Assembly: GCA_024220525.1 (NCBI GenBank)
Contig: JAMYWO010000090.1
Span: forward strand, 78,518 to 132,538
Reading direction: 5' to 3'
Source: Cochliopodium minus
Taxonomy: Eukaryota; Discosea; Himatismenida; Cochliopodiidae
Length of the DNA: 54,021 bases
Position 1 is the first letter of the stretch. Each line of letters begins with the position of its first letter. The notes below the pieces were generated by a model. The model was not told the DNA's origin. It was given only the letters and a program-made list of their open reading frames with translations, and made no database searches. Shown piece after piece: positions 1 through 10,304 of this stretch. The position numbers were made by a program, and so were the translations under genes.

Positions 1-3000
1 GTAAAAAGAGGAAACGATATCGTTTCTTTTTTTGGTGGAATTCCTCTTTCTTTGTCTCTCACTTCTCCACTAATTTTTACTAGCGATGACAGAAAACTTT
101 ACAAGCCAAAGGAAACAATAAAAGTGAAGGGATTTTTGAGAGTTTGGGGAGCAGAAGGGAAAGATAGAAAATTGTCGATTCCAAAGAAATCAAGAGTATT
201 ATACGAGATAACTGATTCAAGAAATGTCAAAGTGTTTGAAGGAAATGTTGAAAGTGATGAGAATGGAGGATTTGTTTTATCTTACGAAATTCCCGACAAC
301 ATCAACTTGGGAAGTTGTTCTATTTTGTTTACTGTCAATCTTGAGGAGAATGGGATCAATCAACATTATCATAACTTTGATATTCAAGAATTCAGAAAAC
401 CTGAATTCGAGGCAACATCATCTGTCATTCCTGCTGGTATTGAATTTTATTTGGAGAAACAAAAGAAGAAATCAGTTCTTGTTAATGTGAATGCAAACTA
501 TTACAGTGGAGGTGCAATGTCAGAATCTTCAGTAGATTGGATGATAACATCAAAAACATCGAAATACAATCCTCCTGGATGGCCTTTATTCACTTTTTCA
601 GAGTATTCTGATTATTGGGGAAATACAGTTAAATCTTACGATAATGCCAACAAAACTGTTCGATTGAATGGAAAGATAGATCCAAATGGTGATCAATATG
701 GAGAGTTGAAGTATTCTGGAATCAATTTTTCTTTCAAAGCTGTGGATGTTGAGTGCAAATCTACTGTGAGAGATCTCAATTATCAATCAATTGATTCAAA
801 TTGTTCTTTCACTATACATCCTTCTCGTTGTTATGGCAAGAATCAAATAATATATTTTTTCATATTTTTCAATAATTTCATAATTTTATTTGTTTAGTTG
901 GATTCAAAATGCAATCTCCTTTTGCAAAGAAAGATGAACCTTTTTTAATGGAATTGATTGTTGTTTCTGTTGATGGAAAGGTAGAAACCAACAAAAAAAT
1001 AAAAATATCTGTTGAAGGAACAGGAAAGATCTACAAAGAAAACAAGAATGGATTGAGTGTTCTCGTTGATGTAAACGACAAGAGAAATTTCACATTTGTT
1101 TCACCTGATACAAAGAAACCTTTCAGTGTATCTTTTGTTCCAAACATTTCAGGAAATTACAAAGTGGAGATTTTTGTCTTTGATGAGAACAACAGAGTAC
1201 ACAAGAGCGAAATCAAAAATTTGGTTGTTGCTGGAGGTATTAGCGTAAATAATAACACCAGCAACTCTCAAACTGAATTTCCCACATTGGTACAGCTCAC
1301 AGAACAAGAAGTGAAATTGATGCCAAACAAACAAATTTACGATGGTTTGGAAGAACAAGAAATGGCAGAATTGTTGATTGTATCTCCTTTTGAATTCGTC
1401 ACCAAGGAAAGAAAAGTAAGGGGATTTCTTTCTATTCAGAATGAAACTATTCTTTATCAACAAAGTTTCGAAATGGAGAGTGGAATAGAGATCTTGAAGT
1501 TTCCAATCGAACAAAAATGGATGCCAAACATAACCATTCATGTTCATTTGATAGGAACAAATTTCAGAAAGGATAAATCTGATAAACCATCAAAAGAAAA
1601 GTTGATTGGATTCGCCAAAGGATCAGTATCTGTTGAAATTACAAGAAAATCAAGAGAATTAAAGATTGAATTTGATGAAGAAAATCCAAAACAAACAATG
1701 CCTGGATCCAAAGTTGATTTGAAGATGAAGGTTGTTGATCAAAAAGGAGATTCTGTTAAATTTGCAGAAGTATCTTTGTTTGTTGTTGATGATTCAGTTC
1801 TACAACTCGCAGGATACAAACATCAAAGTCCTCTGGACTTTATGTATCCACCAAGATCAAGCAGAACCTCCTTGTTTTCCAGCTTGTTGAGCAACCTTTT
1901 CTATGAAAGATCTCTCATTCCTAGCCATCAAGATGATAAAGATGATAAAGGAGATGATCAAAGCGATGATGATAAAGATGATAAAGATGAAAGTGATGGT
2001 GATGATGATGAAGATGAAGATGATATTTTTTTGGAAGATGAAAAGAGTCAACAAAGATGGGGAGGCGAAGCAAAGAGAGAAAGTAGTAGATCTCCATCAA
2101 AAAACAGTCTATCATCTGCTCCACCTCGATTGAGTCAACAAAGTTATGGAGGCTCAAAACTAAGTAAAATCAATTCATTTCAAATTATCAAAACAGTATA
2201 ATATTTCTTTTGAATTAGTGTTGTCTTCCAGTTCTTTATCAAGAAATCAAATATCATCCAAAGATGAAATTAGTAAAAACTTTTTTTATATTTAAAATTG
2301 AATTAATTGAAGTAATTTTATTTTTAAAAATAGAAATGTCAGACAAAAAGAAATCAACAAATTCAAAACCAAATGCATCTTTTGGGAGAAAAAAAGAATC
2401 AAGAAGGAAAAGATCTGGAAGCGAAGAATCAAAACAACAAAAAGAACCCAAACAAAAAATTAAAATGAGAGAAAATTTCGATTCTTTGGCTGCTTTCCTT
2501 CCTTCTTTGAAAACAGATGGAGATGGAATCGTACAAGCATCGTTTCAACTTCCTGATAACTTGACAAGATACAAAATAATCTGTTTTGCTTCGACAGATA
2601 ACCAATATGGAATCAACACGAGCGAAATAAAAGCTCAACTCGCATTTGCTTTGAGACCATCCGTTCCAAGATTCTTGAATTACAAAGATGAAGCATTGGT
2701 TTCATTGGTATTGGTCAATCAAACAACACAAATATTGAAATTAAAGTTGGGATTGAGGACAAAGGGATTGAACTTAAAAGAAGGTTTTGATGGAGGATAC
2801 AAATTCATGGTTCCTGCTCTCAAGAGACTTTGCGTTCAATTTCCAGTTTTTGCTCCTACTCCTGGAGAGGCTCAATTGAAATTTGTTGCTTATTCTCCTG
2901 AATGCAGTGATGCAGTTTCCAAAACTCTTCCAATTTATTCTGCTGCAACAACTGAATGTTTTGCTGCATATGGAGATTTAGGAGCTTTTGAAGACAAAAA

Positions 3001-5210
3001 AGAAGAAAAGGAAACTGAAATTTCCATTCAAAAAGTAATTCCTCCTTCTTCAATGTTGGATGGTTTTGGAGGTATCACTTTAAGTTTGTCTACTACCCAA
3101 ATTTCTGTCCTTACAGATGCACTAGTTTATCTTTATGCTTACAAATATGAATGTGCAGAACAACTTTCTTCCAAAATCCTTGGTTTTCTCCCTGTAATTG
3201 ATATATTGGAAGCTTTTAATTGCCCACAACTTCCTAAAAAAGAAGATATCAATGATTTTCTTGAATTATCTCTTTCAAAACTCAAAAAAGTTCAAGCTAT
3301 GAACGGAGGATTTGGTTTTTGGAATTGGTAAAATAATTCTTCTCATCTATTTAATTTTTTTTGCTTTGTTGTTATATTTTACTTTGTTTTTATTTACTTT
3401 TTGCTAACTTTGTCATTATTTATTGTTGTGTTTTTATTTTTATTTAAAGGTTGAATCCTGCGGGTCCTTATGTTTCTGTTCATTGTTGTTATGCAGTTGT
3501 TGAAGCATTTCATTCGAAAAGAATTAAAGTTGATGAAAAGATGTATAATAAGTGTACTGATTATCTTCTTTCAATTGATTATCATGTAAAACAAAAAGAT
3601 CAAATTTTCTTTTTTCAATGTAATAATCATTCTATTATTCTATTTTATAGGTTGATTCAAATCCTTTATTGTTGTTCAGTGGTAAACTTTGCAGGAATGT
3701 TTGCAAATCATATGGATATCTCGTTTATTCAATTTTGATTCTTCATGAATTGGAAAGTGATCTCGAAAAGAAACTCGAATCAAGCTCCTTGCTACATTAT
3801 CAAGCAAAAGCGGAAACATTAATGAACAAAATCTTCAAATTTTATTCTGGAATCAAGTATCAAGAAAAGATCAGCAGTTTCGAGAACAAAGATAATGATG
3901 TTTGCTTTGAAATTCATGGACAATCATTGATCTCCCTCGGAAACATCAAGAAAATTAATGATCTTGTCAATCTCTCGAAATCATCATCAGAATCAGGATC
4001 CAAATCATCGAGACAGACAAAAGATAAGCCAACAAAATCCAAAAAACTAGATGCATTGATAGAAACTCTCATAAATCACTTCAAAGAGAAAGTTGTTGTG
4101 GAATCTAACAGGGCTATCATTGTTGAATCTTTCGAAGAAGATGGAGAATTTATTTTGTTGAACAGTTCAAACAGAACAGTTGCTACTGTTTTACATGGTC
4201 TTTTGGCATCTGATCCTTCCAATAATCTCAATCTTTTGTTTCTCAGAACTTTGTTGGAGAGTCGAATTGGAGGAAGATGGAATTCTACTCAAGAAAATTG
4301 TCATGTTCTTATTGCGATCCACAAATTCTTCAAAATATTCGAGAAAGATGAGCCTGATTTTCAAATGAGAGCTTGGTTGGATGATTTCCTCATTACTGAT
4401 CTCAACTTCAAAGGAAGATCCACTGACACTAAACTTGTCAGAATTCCCATGACTTATCTCCTTCAAGACAATCCTTTTTATCTCCTCCATAACAAACAAC
4501 AATCAAAAGGAAAAGATAACAAAGAAGACAAAGAAGAAGTCAAAGAAGAAGAGGAAGACAAAAATGAAAAGAAGGATAGAATCCAAAAGATTGATGAAAA
4601 AGAAATCTCTGGAAGAAAAGAAAGAAGGATAACAATAACAAAAGAAGGAGTTGGAAGACTTTACTACCGTCTTTCACTTGATTATGCACCCAAAGATCTT
4701 TTCCTCAAACCTAAAAACTATGGTTTTCTCGTCAAAAGAACTTATGAACATGTTGATGATGAAGGAGATGTTGTTTTTGAAGATAATATCTACAAAATAA
4801 AGGCGGGAAAAAAAGTGAGAGTCAAAATCGAGTTTGTATCAGTTTTGAGAAGATATCATGTTGCTTTATCTGATTTTTTGCCTTCTGGTCTTGAACAAAT
4901 TAATCTTAATTCTCCCGAAATTGATTCCACTCGTAAATTTTCGACAGAAGAGTTTTTTTACAGAAGAAATCCTTACAGATACTGTTTTATTGAACCCACT
5001 CATTGGTTTGAACACTATAACATGAGAGATGAGAGAACTGAAGCTTTCGCGTCTGTTCTTCATCAAGGAAGATATATTTTTAAGTATTTGGTTAATGCTA
5101 CTACAGAAGGAAGTTTTGTTGCTCCACCTTGTAAGATCGAATTGATGTATTCTCCTGAAGTATTTGGAAATTGTCAAACACAATTCATCAAAGTTTATAA
5201 ATCAATCTAA
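1..5210 (+). CDS. Bacterial-type alpha-2-macroglobulin, thioester-containing (5' partial)
   Basis: Six exons are predicted: 1-835, 898-2163, 2219-2272, 2334-3327, 3450-3585 and 3651-5210 (stop). The reading frame is open at base 1, so the start lies outside. The visible 1614 residues match the bacterial branch of the alpha-2-macroglobulin family: a macroglobulin domain with DRKLYKPKETIKVKG, a segment CYVGFKMQSPFAKKDEP, LPDNLTRYK, the thioester motif CAEQ (codons 3152-3163, about residue 992), GGFGFWNW, and the C-terminal WFEHYNMRDERTEAFAS and MYSPEVFG. Family members trap proteases by cleavage of a bait region and covalent capture through the Cys-Gln thioester. A eukaryotic acidic and Ser/Arg-rich low-complexity insert lies near residues 620-700, where the bait region is expected. 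The first intron has a GC donor (836-897). A second copy follows at 7.9 kb. Family assignment is firm; protease-trapping activity is inferred. Confidence 0.88.
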
Positions 5211-5374
5211 AAAAACAAAACAATTTAGAAAATTAAAAGTTTTAATATAAATCTTAATTTGTATATATTTCAAGAAATTCACAATTTCATTGGATCTTTG
5301 AAAGAATTCATAGATTTTAAACATTTATTCCCCAAAAATTCAAATTCATCAAGTGTTTTTCATTAAGATTTTTG

Positions 5375-5561
5375 TGAAAGAGATGAAAAAGTTTCAAGTA
5401 GATTTTTGGCTCTTGCTCCATCAACCACGACAATCAAAATTATTGCTTTTTGAGAGAAAGTATTTTGTTTGAATTAGTGGATCTATTCTTGCATCTCTTT
5501 CCACTTTTCAACAAATGTGGATCTCCAAGGAAGAGTATGATGAATCTGGTCCTGCTATCGT
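5375..5561 (+). pseudogene. Actin C-terminal fragment, degenerate
   Basis: Translation gives the conserved end of actin in pieces: LALAPSTTTIKIIA (from 5406), then after a 2-base loss ERKYFV, an in-frame TGA where actin has Trp, ISGSILASLSTFQQ, and MWISKEEYDESGPAIV up to 5561. Upstream homology fades near 5375. The last actin residues are missing because the sequence meets an N at 5562, directly followed by the tRNA-Pro gene. Actin is a highly conserved cytoskeletal protein, so the stop and frameshift mark a dead copy. Relative to likely ancestral codons the visible changes are C-to-T or G-to-A. Confidence 0.82.
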
Positions 5562-5630
5562 NCTCTTGGCAGAATTGAACTGCCGCCACCCGCACCCAAA
5601 GCGGGTATTCTACCACTAAACTAAAGAGGC
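5562..5630 (-). tRNA. tRNA-Pro (anticodon TGG), 3' end lost at an N
   Basis: On the minus strand the sequence starts GCCTCTTTAG and carries a D-arm with AGTGGTAG, an anticodon arm CCCGC-TTTGGGT-GCGGG, a 4-nt variable loop, and a T-arm GGCAG-TTCAATT-CTGCC. The loop places TGG at positions 34-36, which reads proline codons. It is identical to the copy at 35845-35915 over the shared length, except that the last acceptor base is N. The same N joins it to an actin relic, so the 3' boundary is probably an assembly join rather than a true gene end. Confidence 0.85.
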
Positions 5631-6655
5631 TTTAATTTGTTATTAAAATAAATAATTTATCATATTCAGAATTTACTTTAATTAAAATAAAATGAAATTA
5701 TAATTCTTTTTTTTATATCTTTATGATTCAAACATTTATTCAAATTGATATTTTCACTTATAATATTAAAGTTTCATTTTATAAGTTAATTATTTATAGA
5801 TCGATTATATCAAATGTGAATTGTTTGAATAAAAGTATGGTAAAAAATAAATGGTGTTTATCCATTATAAATTCATTGAATGAAATTAATATAATTTATT
5901 GTTTAAATCCATTTATGATCTTTCTTCTGTGTATTGTATATTTAAAATCATATTTTTGACAATAAAAACATTTATCTATTGGATATATCTTGTAATCCAA
6001 TTGATACTCAAAGGTGGTAATTCACATAATTATGAGAATTATTTTCCTTATGTGAATGAATTTTTTAAAATAGTATTTATTTAAACAGTTCTTGTTTGAT
6101 ACCAGGACAAGTAAGGATAATCAAGAATTTTTGTTTAAATATAATCAAAACTGTATACATTTGCTGTTTATATTTTATTCAATAGACTTGGAGAATAAAA
6201 AATTCTCCAAAGTGGATTATTTTTAAATAAAAAATTCTTTCTTTTTGATTCAGTTTGATTGGAGTAAGGGTTAGATTTCCTGATTAAATTGAAATTATAT
6301 TTTTTTGATAAAATATTTATTTATTTATTTCGATATTTGTTCGAATAAAATTTTTGACAACAAAGATTGATCCTTTCTCAAATGTTAATTTTTCATCTTA
6401 TGCACAATGATCTTGTGGTTAAAAATTGGTAAGATCCATTTTATAATGTTTTTTAGGATTTATAAAAATTTTAAATCTTTGAAATTGTCAAACTTTTTTA
6501 AAAGTTTCCCCGTTCACAATTTTCTCCTTTCTTAGTTTTTTTTCTATATTTTTTTTTGTGCCAAAACAAAATGACAATCAAAGAATAAATTATTAAATCC
6601 AATTATATAAAAAATTAAAAAAAATAGCCTTATTATTTTCTACTTCTTACGTGAA
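5631..6655. other. Intergenic, with a 5' tRNA flank shared with the 36 kb copy
   Basis: No coding sequence is visible. About 85 bases upstream of the tRNA (on its strand) lies a block near 5711-5800 containing ATCTTTATGATTCAAACATT. It recurs almost unchanged near 36012-36110 upstream of the other tRNA-Pro, so a larger unit than the tRNA was duplicated or the block is under constraint. The rest is AT-rich and featureless. Confidence 0.6.
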
Positions 6656-7552
6656 ATGAAAATAATCTTAGTTTTAGTTGCTCTTTTTCTTTTATCCTTT
6701 GCATCTGCATCTCTCATCAAGATTGATAAACCTCTAACGAGAAATGTGATACATGAAAATTTGGCTTTGGAGGTGGAGTTCTTGGGATCTTGCAAGGAAT
6801 TCTATGACAAAATCCACCCCTCCGTATGGGTAAACAGACATCAAAGATGCCTCCCGATCCAATTGAATGTGACCAACAATCCAGATAATAATGATTTAAA
6901 TTCTCATTTTTTCTGCACCAATACTGATAGAAAAAGATCTGTTCTTCACTTTGTCGAAATCTACGATACTGATGAAACTGTGCCAGAAAGAGATTTCATT
7001 GTGTCTTTAATCCCATCAGCTCCCATCAGAGTATTGACCACTAAAACCACTGTATTTAGAAGACCAAACTGCTATGTAACAAATGATTACTGTAATGCAT
7101 CCAATGCCATCATAAATGATTGCAGAAGCAACGATGTAACTTACAGGAATAGAAAAGGAGATGATAGAAGACCCGGTGATCGTGAAGAACATCACAACAA
7201 CCAATTTCATGAGAAAGATTTTGACGGACATCATCAAGATGGACACAACCTCAACCCACATAGAAGAAGAAGAGGATTCATAGTAAACCAAGATAGAATC
7301 TACATTGTTTCAAACCAACAAATTTCCAGTGATTGTAAAACTTCTGTTTCGGAATGTTGTCCTTATGTAACCCCTGCCATTTTTGGAGGAATTTGCCAAA
7401 ATGAAGCTTCTAATGTTCTTTTGGATTTCCCAAGAGTTCACTACAAAAATGATGACCATAGAGAGGGAAGACCTTCTTACGGAAGACCAGATGATCATAG
7501 AATTGGAAGACCAAACCAAAGACCAGATGGAAGACCTGGACAAAGACCTTAA
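6656..7552 (+). CDS. Secreted Cys-rich protein with His/Arg-rich centre and GRP tail
   Basis: This is a single-exon gene of 298 residues. The N-terminus MKIILVLVALFLLSFASAS is a clear signal peptide. Cysteines are scattered through the mature part (GSCKEF, QRCLP, FFCTN, NCYVTNDYC, SECCPY, GICQN), which suggests disulfides. Around residues 165-205 it is rich in charged residues and His (EEHHNN, GHHQDGH) and contains HRRRRG, a plausible proprotein-cleavage site. The C-terminus repeats GRP-type units (GRPSYGRPDDHRIGRP). The start was chosen for the signal peptide; the leader before it is AT-rich. No family was recognised. It lies between two alpha-2-macroglobulin genes on the same strand. A structural or defence role outside the cell is possible but unsupported. 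Confidence 0.8.
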   Translation: MKIILVLVALFLLSFASASLIKIDKPLTRNVIHENLALEVEFLGSCKEFYDKIHPSVWVNRHQRCLPIQLNVTNNPDNNDLNSHFFCTNTDRKRSVLHFVEIYDTDETVPERDFIVSLIPSAPIRVLTTKTTVFRRPNCYVTNDYCNASNAIINDCRSNDVTYRNRKGDDRRPGDREEHHNNQFHEKDFDGHHQDGHNLNPHRRRRGFIVNQDRIYIVSNQQISSDCKTSVSECCPYVTPAIFGGICQNEASNVLLDFPRVHYKNDDHREGRPSYGRPDDHRIGRPNQRPDGRPGQRP

Positions 7553-7895
7553 GTTGAAGTTTAAATTTATTGATTTTCTGAATTAAATTTAATAAAAATT
7601 ATTGAATTGAATTTCAAATATTATAAAAGTGAGTTGAAACCTTAAATATAATGGTAATTTTCAATTTGTATTTTGGAATAGCATAAAATCATTCAAAACA
7701 ATGAATTAATTTGATTTATAATTTTTTTTACCATTGCTTTCAGCTAAAAAAATAAAAATTAAAAAAATGTAATTCCTTAAAATTTCTTTGATTTTGATAT
7801 TAATGAGAAAGCAATGATAACTTCATTAAATTTGGAAAAGAAGAAGTTTAATTTCAAATTTTTTTTTTATAATTTATATTAAATAAAAAAAAAAG
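7553..7895. other. Intergenic, nothing recognised
   Basis: About 340 bases of AT-rich spacer between the secreted-protein gene and the second alpha-2-macroglobulin gene. It ends in an A-rich run just before the ATG at 7896, as seen before many starts in this window. Confidence 0.5.
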
Positions 7896-10202
7896 ATGAT
7901 TGAAGAAAAAAAAGAGATTATAGAACTTGAGAAAGTGAATGATAAAAATCTGATCAATATTCCAATTTTTGTCGAAGAATTTAATGTTGAAATCACAGAA
8001 CCATCAAAGGAAAGAAAAGAAGAATTATTGAAGGAATTCGATCAATCAGATAAGATAAAGGAAGTTGATTCAACAGATCAACAAACGATAATTTTAACAC
8101 CAGAAATTGCATCAAAAGAGAATCTGCTTGATAAAAACGAAATTAACAAATTATTTTCCAAATTTGAAGAGAAATTGGAATTGGAGATCGATCAAACACA
8201 AGATTGGGAAAGGAAATACACTCAGAGAGAAAAGAGCATGATCCCTCCAAAAACAGGAAATACCATTGAGATCCCTTTTCCTCCAATAGTGAAGGAGAGG
8301 CCTGAAGAGGATGGAGAATTCGTTCAACCAAAATTAGATGAAGAGATAATCAAACCATCTATACCATTAACCATGTGGAGCAATTTGAATGGTATAAATA
8401 AAATAATTAACGAAAATAATAATTTATATGAAACAAAAAACTTACAATCAACAATAATCCAAAGAATACAACCATATTTTCTTTAATTACTCTTCATCGA
8501 GAATATTTATCAACATGATATAAAATCGGAAAATTCAATTTTGATTTTTTTTTTTTTGAAAAAGGAGAACAATATTATATTCCAAGTATCATTCAATTCC
8601 ATTTCAATTTACCTGTGGTAGAATTAACATCACTCGATGATCTTGAATCAAAGGAACCACCATTGATAATGGAACCCAAAATAGATGGGAAATGGAAATG
8701 GAATGACACCAAAATCCTCACATTCGATCCATTGTTCCAAGATATCCATAAATTCCCAGCATCCACAACCTTCAAAGTCACCTCCAAACCTAACATCGAA
8801 TCTGTGGGTGGATCAAAACCCCAAAAGCCTTTTGAAGTTGTTTTTAAGACACCTTCTGTTAGTATCGAGAGATTTCACCACTCAGGAGAGTATGGCGATG
8901 CTCTCCAGCCTTATTTTTTGATCCAATTCAACCAAAGAACCAAAATAGATCTTGTTTTGGAGAACTTGAGGCTCACAGAGGACCAAGGGTTTTTTACAAT
9001 CTTCAAATCTTCTCCTCATACTGTAAAAGCTGTGACTTTTGATAATCCTCTTGAATTGGCAAAGAAATGTGGATGGGATTTTTACAGAAAGATCCTTAAA
9101 TCAAAGAATAAAAATCAAATAGACAAGTATTTGTTGTTTCAACCTTCAGAAAAGCTCAAAACTAATAGAACTTACAAAATTGAGATTTTGGAAAACGAAA
9201 AAACTTATTCTCTTGAGGGTGAAAATAGGAATGATGGGAAAATAATTATTACTAATTTTAAAACATATAAGCCTTTTGCTTTAAGAGACAATTACCCTAC
9301 TTGGTGGTAAAAGTTTTTTAATAATTTTAAATCTTAAAATGTTTATTTTTGTTTAGGTCAAAGTCTTATGCTGGATCAGATTGGTACGCATATTTCAACA
9401 ACAAAATAGATAAGGATAGTTTGAAGAAGGACATGATCAAAATTAGTCCCAATATTGAATTTACAATCAAATGTGAAGGAAGTAATGTACACATCTCACC
9501 AAAATCAGAAACCAATTCTTCCTACAAAGTTACAATCGACAAAAATTTGAAGGATATATATGGACAAAGCTTGACAAAAGATGCAGTTTTTACATGTTAC
9601 ACATCCAAAGACAAGCAATATCCTATCCTCACTGGACCTACTTCTACAATCTTGCTAGAACCTTCCAATGAACATTCTCCAAGAATATTTGTCCAAACGA
9701 GAGGATACAAAGAGTTGAATTTGCAAGTGTTTCAGGTAGATGCTTCTGATATTCAGCAACATCAAATTTATGAGTATATTTCAAGTAGATACTTTGATTG
9801 GGAATATGATGAAAAGTATACTCCTTTTCCTGGACTCAAAAATCCTTTTGACGCCTTCAAAAATGTTCACAAGGGATCCATCAATGTCAAATCATACGAA
9901 TCCACCAACGAAATTGAAATTTCTCTTTCTGAATATTTGCAATTTCCAAAAGAGAACTTGGGACATATTTTTCTGGTTATAGAACCATCTTTATCTTCTT
10001 ACAAGAGTGCACATGGACTTCTTTCAGATTATAGTAATAGAAATATTCTAATGCCTTGGATTCAATGTAATTTTGATTTAATTTTTATTTCTTTTTAATT
10101 CATTTGTTCATTTTTTAATATTTTTAAAAAGGCACAAATATGAATATGTTTTGTACTTCTTCCAATGAAAACAGTTATTTTTGGGTTTATGACACCAAAG
10201 AA
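7896..10202 (+). CDS. Bacterial-type alpha-2-macroglobulin, N-terminal part (3' cut at gap)
   Basis: Exons are 7896-8391, 8565-9306, 9357-10066 and 10132-10202, giving 673 codons before the N at 10203. Residues up to about 160 are acidic/Lys-rich with no signal peptide or lipobox. Then come the first domains typical of bacterial alpha-2-macroglobulins: LTSLDDLESKEPP, KIDGKWKWNDTKILTFDP, FPASTTFKV, QPYFLIQFNQRT, and MPWIQCTNMNMF, which match the Ig-like/MG1-MG3 segments. The thioester half is not present because the gene stops at the gap. The first gene in this window supplies exactly the opposite half of the family, so tandem paralogues or a misjoined locus are both possible. Missing export signals suggest a cytosolic or non-classically located protein, unlike periplasmic bacterial relatives. 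The low-complexity start could hide an upstream exon. Confidence 0.82.
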
Positions 10203-10203
10203 N

Positions 10204-10238
<35 letters not shown>

Positions 10239-10284
10239 ATTTTTTATTTTTTATTTTTTATTTTTTATTTTTTATTTTTTTGGT
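10203..10284. repeat. N followed by an (ATTTTTT)n tract: assembly junction
   Basis: A single N is followed by about ten copies of a 7-base T-rich unit. The alpha-2-macroglobulin gene enters from the left and the minus-strand beta-helix gene from the right, and both are cut before a stop codon. The same T-rich repeat next to an N recurs at 47329. Confidence 0.75.
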
Positions 10285-10304
10285 ATTTTATTTTCATCAT
10301 TTAC

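Noticed and set aside
9740-9982. 80-codon frame within the alpha-2-macroglobulin gene
   Set aside because: Wrong frame relative to the conserved domains; a shadow.
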